A stretch of DNA of 64,000 bases from Streptantibioticus ferralitis (lineage in GTDB: Bacteria; Actinomycetota; Actinomycetes; Streptomycetales; Streptomycetaceae): positions 372,001-436,000 of the forward strand of contig NZ_JARHTQ010000001.1 in NCBI RefSeq assembly GCF_029223525.1, in the 5' to 3' direction. The notes beneath the pieces were generated by a model, which saw nothing but the letters and a program-made list of their open reading frames with translations, ran no database searches and was not told where the DNA came from. The position numbers and the translations under genes were made by a program. This document shows, piece after piece, positions 63,115-64,000 of this stretch (position 1 is its first letter; each line of letters starts with the position of its first letter).

Positions 63115-63521
63115 TCCTGTCTCGTACGTCGGTACGGCCGTGGGCACAGCCGAAATGACGCCAAATCAGTTGGGCATCCGACGCCCGGAACGACCGTATG
63201 GCCGTCCTTGGCGCTTTCCCCCGATGCGTGTGGTGTTACGGCAGAGCTGTCGCGATCCTTACGCGCCGCCTGAGCGCGGACCCCCCGCACACCTGCCGTG
63301 CCGCCTGAAGGAGTGAACAGCAACCGGAAGTTGACCTTCAACTCCCCGCGCCGGTCCACACCCGTTCTTCACGCGTGGCGGTTTGGAGAAGCGGCAGGGT
63401 CCTGGAAGGATGCCCACCCACACCGGCACTGGCCGGCTCATCACCCGGTAGTCCCGTGATCCCGGCCCGCTCAGGGCCCACATCACCGGCATTCGAACGG
63501 GCACTCAGGCAGACTTGCGGC
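63115..63521. other. Divergent intergenic region between cvnA and the PP2C-like gene
   Basis: About 407 bp. It contains AGTTGA-CCT-TCAACT (63329-63343), a perfect 6-bp inverted repeat, and a 48-codon GTG frame at 63314 whose GAAGGA abuts the start, so it is not called. The two promoters were not located. Confidence 0.4.
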
Positions 63522-64000
63522 ATGCGCATCGAGACCGCCACGGAGCCCGGCGACCCGGAACGCCCCAACGAGGACTTCGTCGCTGTCGCCCTGCCCGCCT
63601 CCGGGCAGGGCGGAGTGCTGGTGCTGCTGGATGGCGTGACGCCGCATCCGGAAGGCACCGGCTGTGTCCATGGCGTGCCGTGGTTCGTGGCGCGGCTCGG
63701 TGGTGCACTGCTCGAACTGTCCGGTTCGCGACGGGATATGACGCTGCGGGAGTGCCTTGCCGAGGCCATCTCCCGCGCGGCGCGACAGCACGGCGAAACC
63801 TGTGAGCTTTCTCACTTGCACACACCGCAGACAACCGTCGTGGCGGTCCGGTGGAATCGGGACGCGGTGGAGCATCTGGTGCTTTCCGACTCGGTGTTGC
63901 TCATTGAGGGCGCCGGGGCACGAACGGGGCACGGCTCAGGGGACATCCGGGCCGTCCTCGACGACCGCCTTGACCATCTGCCGGAACCCGTCCCCTCGTT
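63522..64000 (+). CDS. PP2C-family protein phosphatase-like protein (3' end outside window)
   Basis: From ATG 63522 the frame stays open to the window edge (159 complete codons). PP2C-like metal-site motifs are visible: NEDF near residue 16 and VLLDGV near 40, in the expected order. Later segments (TTVVAVRWNRDAVEHLVLSDSVLLI) match the fold. No ribosome site; CAGACT lies six bases before the ATG, so a leaderless start is possible. Divergent from cvnA. It may act on Ser/Thr phosphoproteins, but the C-terminus is missing. Confidence 0.75.
   Translation, partial: MRIETATEPGDPERPNEDFVAVALPASGQGGVLVLLDGVTPHPEGTGCVHGVPWFVARLGGALLELSGSRRDMTLRECLAEAISRAARQHGETCELSHLHTPQTTVVAVRWNRDAVEHLVLSDSVLLIEGAGARTGHGSGDIRAVLDDRLDHLPEPVPS

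Noticed and set aside
63314-63460. 48-codon GTG frame upstream of the PP2C-like gene
   Set aside because: The GAAGGA directly abuts the start, the encoded peptide is His/Pro/Arg-rich, and no family resemblance was seen.

Overview
High-GC actinobacterial chromosomal DNA, almost certainly from a Streptomyces or a close Streptomycetaceae relative. The signs are very high third-position GC, frequent GTG/TTG starts, a nucS mismatch endonuclease, the nine-gene order atpI-B-E-F-H-A-G-D-C, a cvnABCD conservon, and the block DUF2550 / atp / wecA / glyA / tsaC / prmC / prfA / rpmE / rho / thrB-thrC-hom / lysA / nrtL, whose order matches the streptomycete core chromosome as I remember it. No transposase, integrase, prophage, CRISPR array or rRNA was seen.

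Layout. 1-7.0 kb: a cut zinc-ribbon gene, a luciferase-like flavin oxidoreductase, a small conserved protein, nucS, a membrane-anchored STAND-like ATPase, a STAS anti-sigma antagonist and 3-hydroxyacyl-CoA dehydrogenase. 7.0-9.3 kb: a TetR regulator divergent from a DrrAB-type ABC exporter, with an AT-rich inverted repeat between them. 9.3-11.0 kb: PduO-type cobalamin adenosyltransferase whose 3' end sits in a 232-bp tandem repeat, then a large inverted-repeat element. 11.1-19.2 kb: the F1Fo ATP synthase operon on the minus strand, with two TGTGA-N6-TCACA-like sites upstream. 19.3-37 kb: a minus-strand housekeeping block for envelope precursor synthesis, one-carbon metabolism, tRNA modification, translation termination, transcription termination and the aspartate-family amino acids, ending at a response regulator and tRNA-Arg(CCG).

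37-64 kb is more accessory. It holds a two-TM protein and a TmrB-like P-loop protein; a tightly overlapping operon of secreted endoglycoceramidase-like hydrolase, D-amino-acid-oxidase-like flavoprotein and membrane protein; a pentapeptide-repeat protein; an FtsW/PBP pair; a YbdK-type ligase beneath a ClpB-like protein with a degenerate second ATPase domain; two divergent di-iron proteins next to a TetR regulator; a pseudokinase/beta-propeller protein; an NlpC/P60 hydrolase; a styrene-monooxygenase-like flavoprotein; the cvnABCD conservon; and the start of a PP2C-like phosphatase.

The least ordinary signals are structural. Three separate genes (pduO, prmC and the response regulator) have their 3' ends duplicated just downstream, at three scales (232-bp tandem, 28-bp diverged copy, 21-bp minisatellite). 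A 92-nt element with a 16-bp perfect outer stem lies between pduO and the DUF2550 gene, and its left part recurs 42 kb away. A 21-codon reading frame is linked by ATGA overlaps to both atpF and atpH. No clearly new defence or biosynthetic system was identified; the best unassigned gene sets are the di-iron pair and the hydrolase/oxidase/membrane operon.
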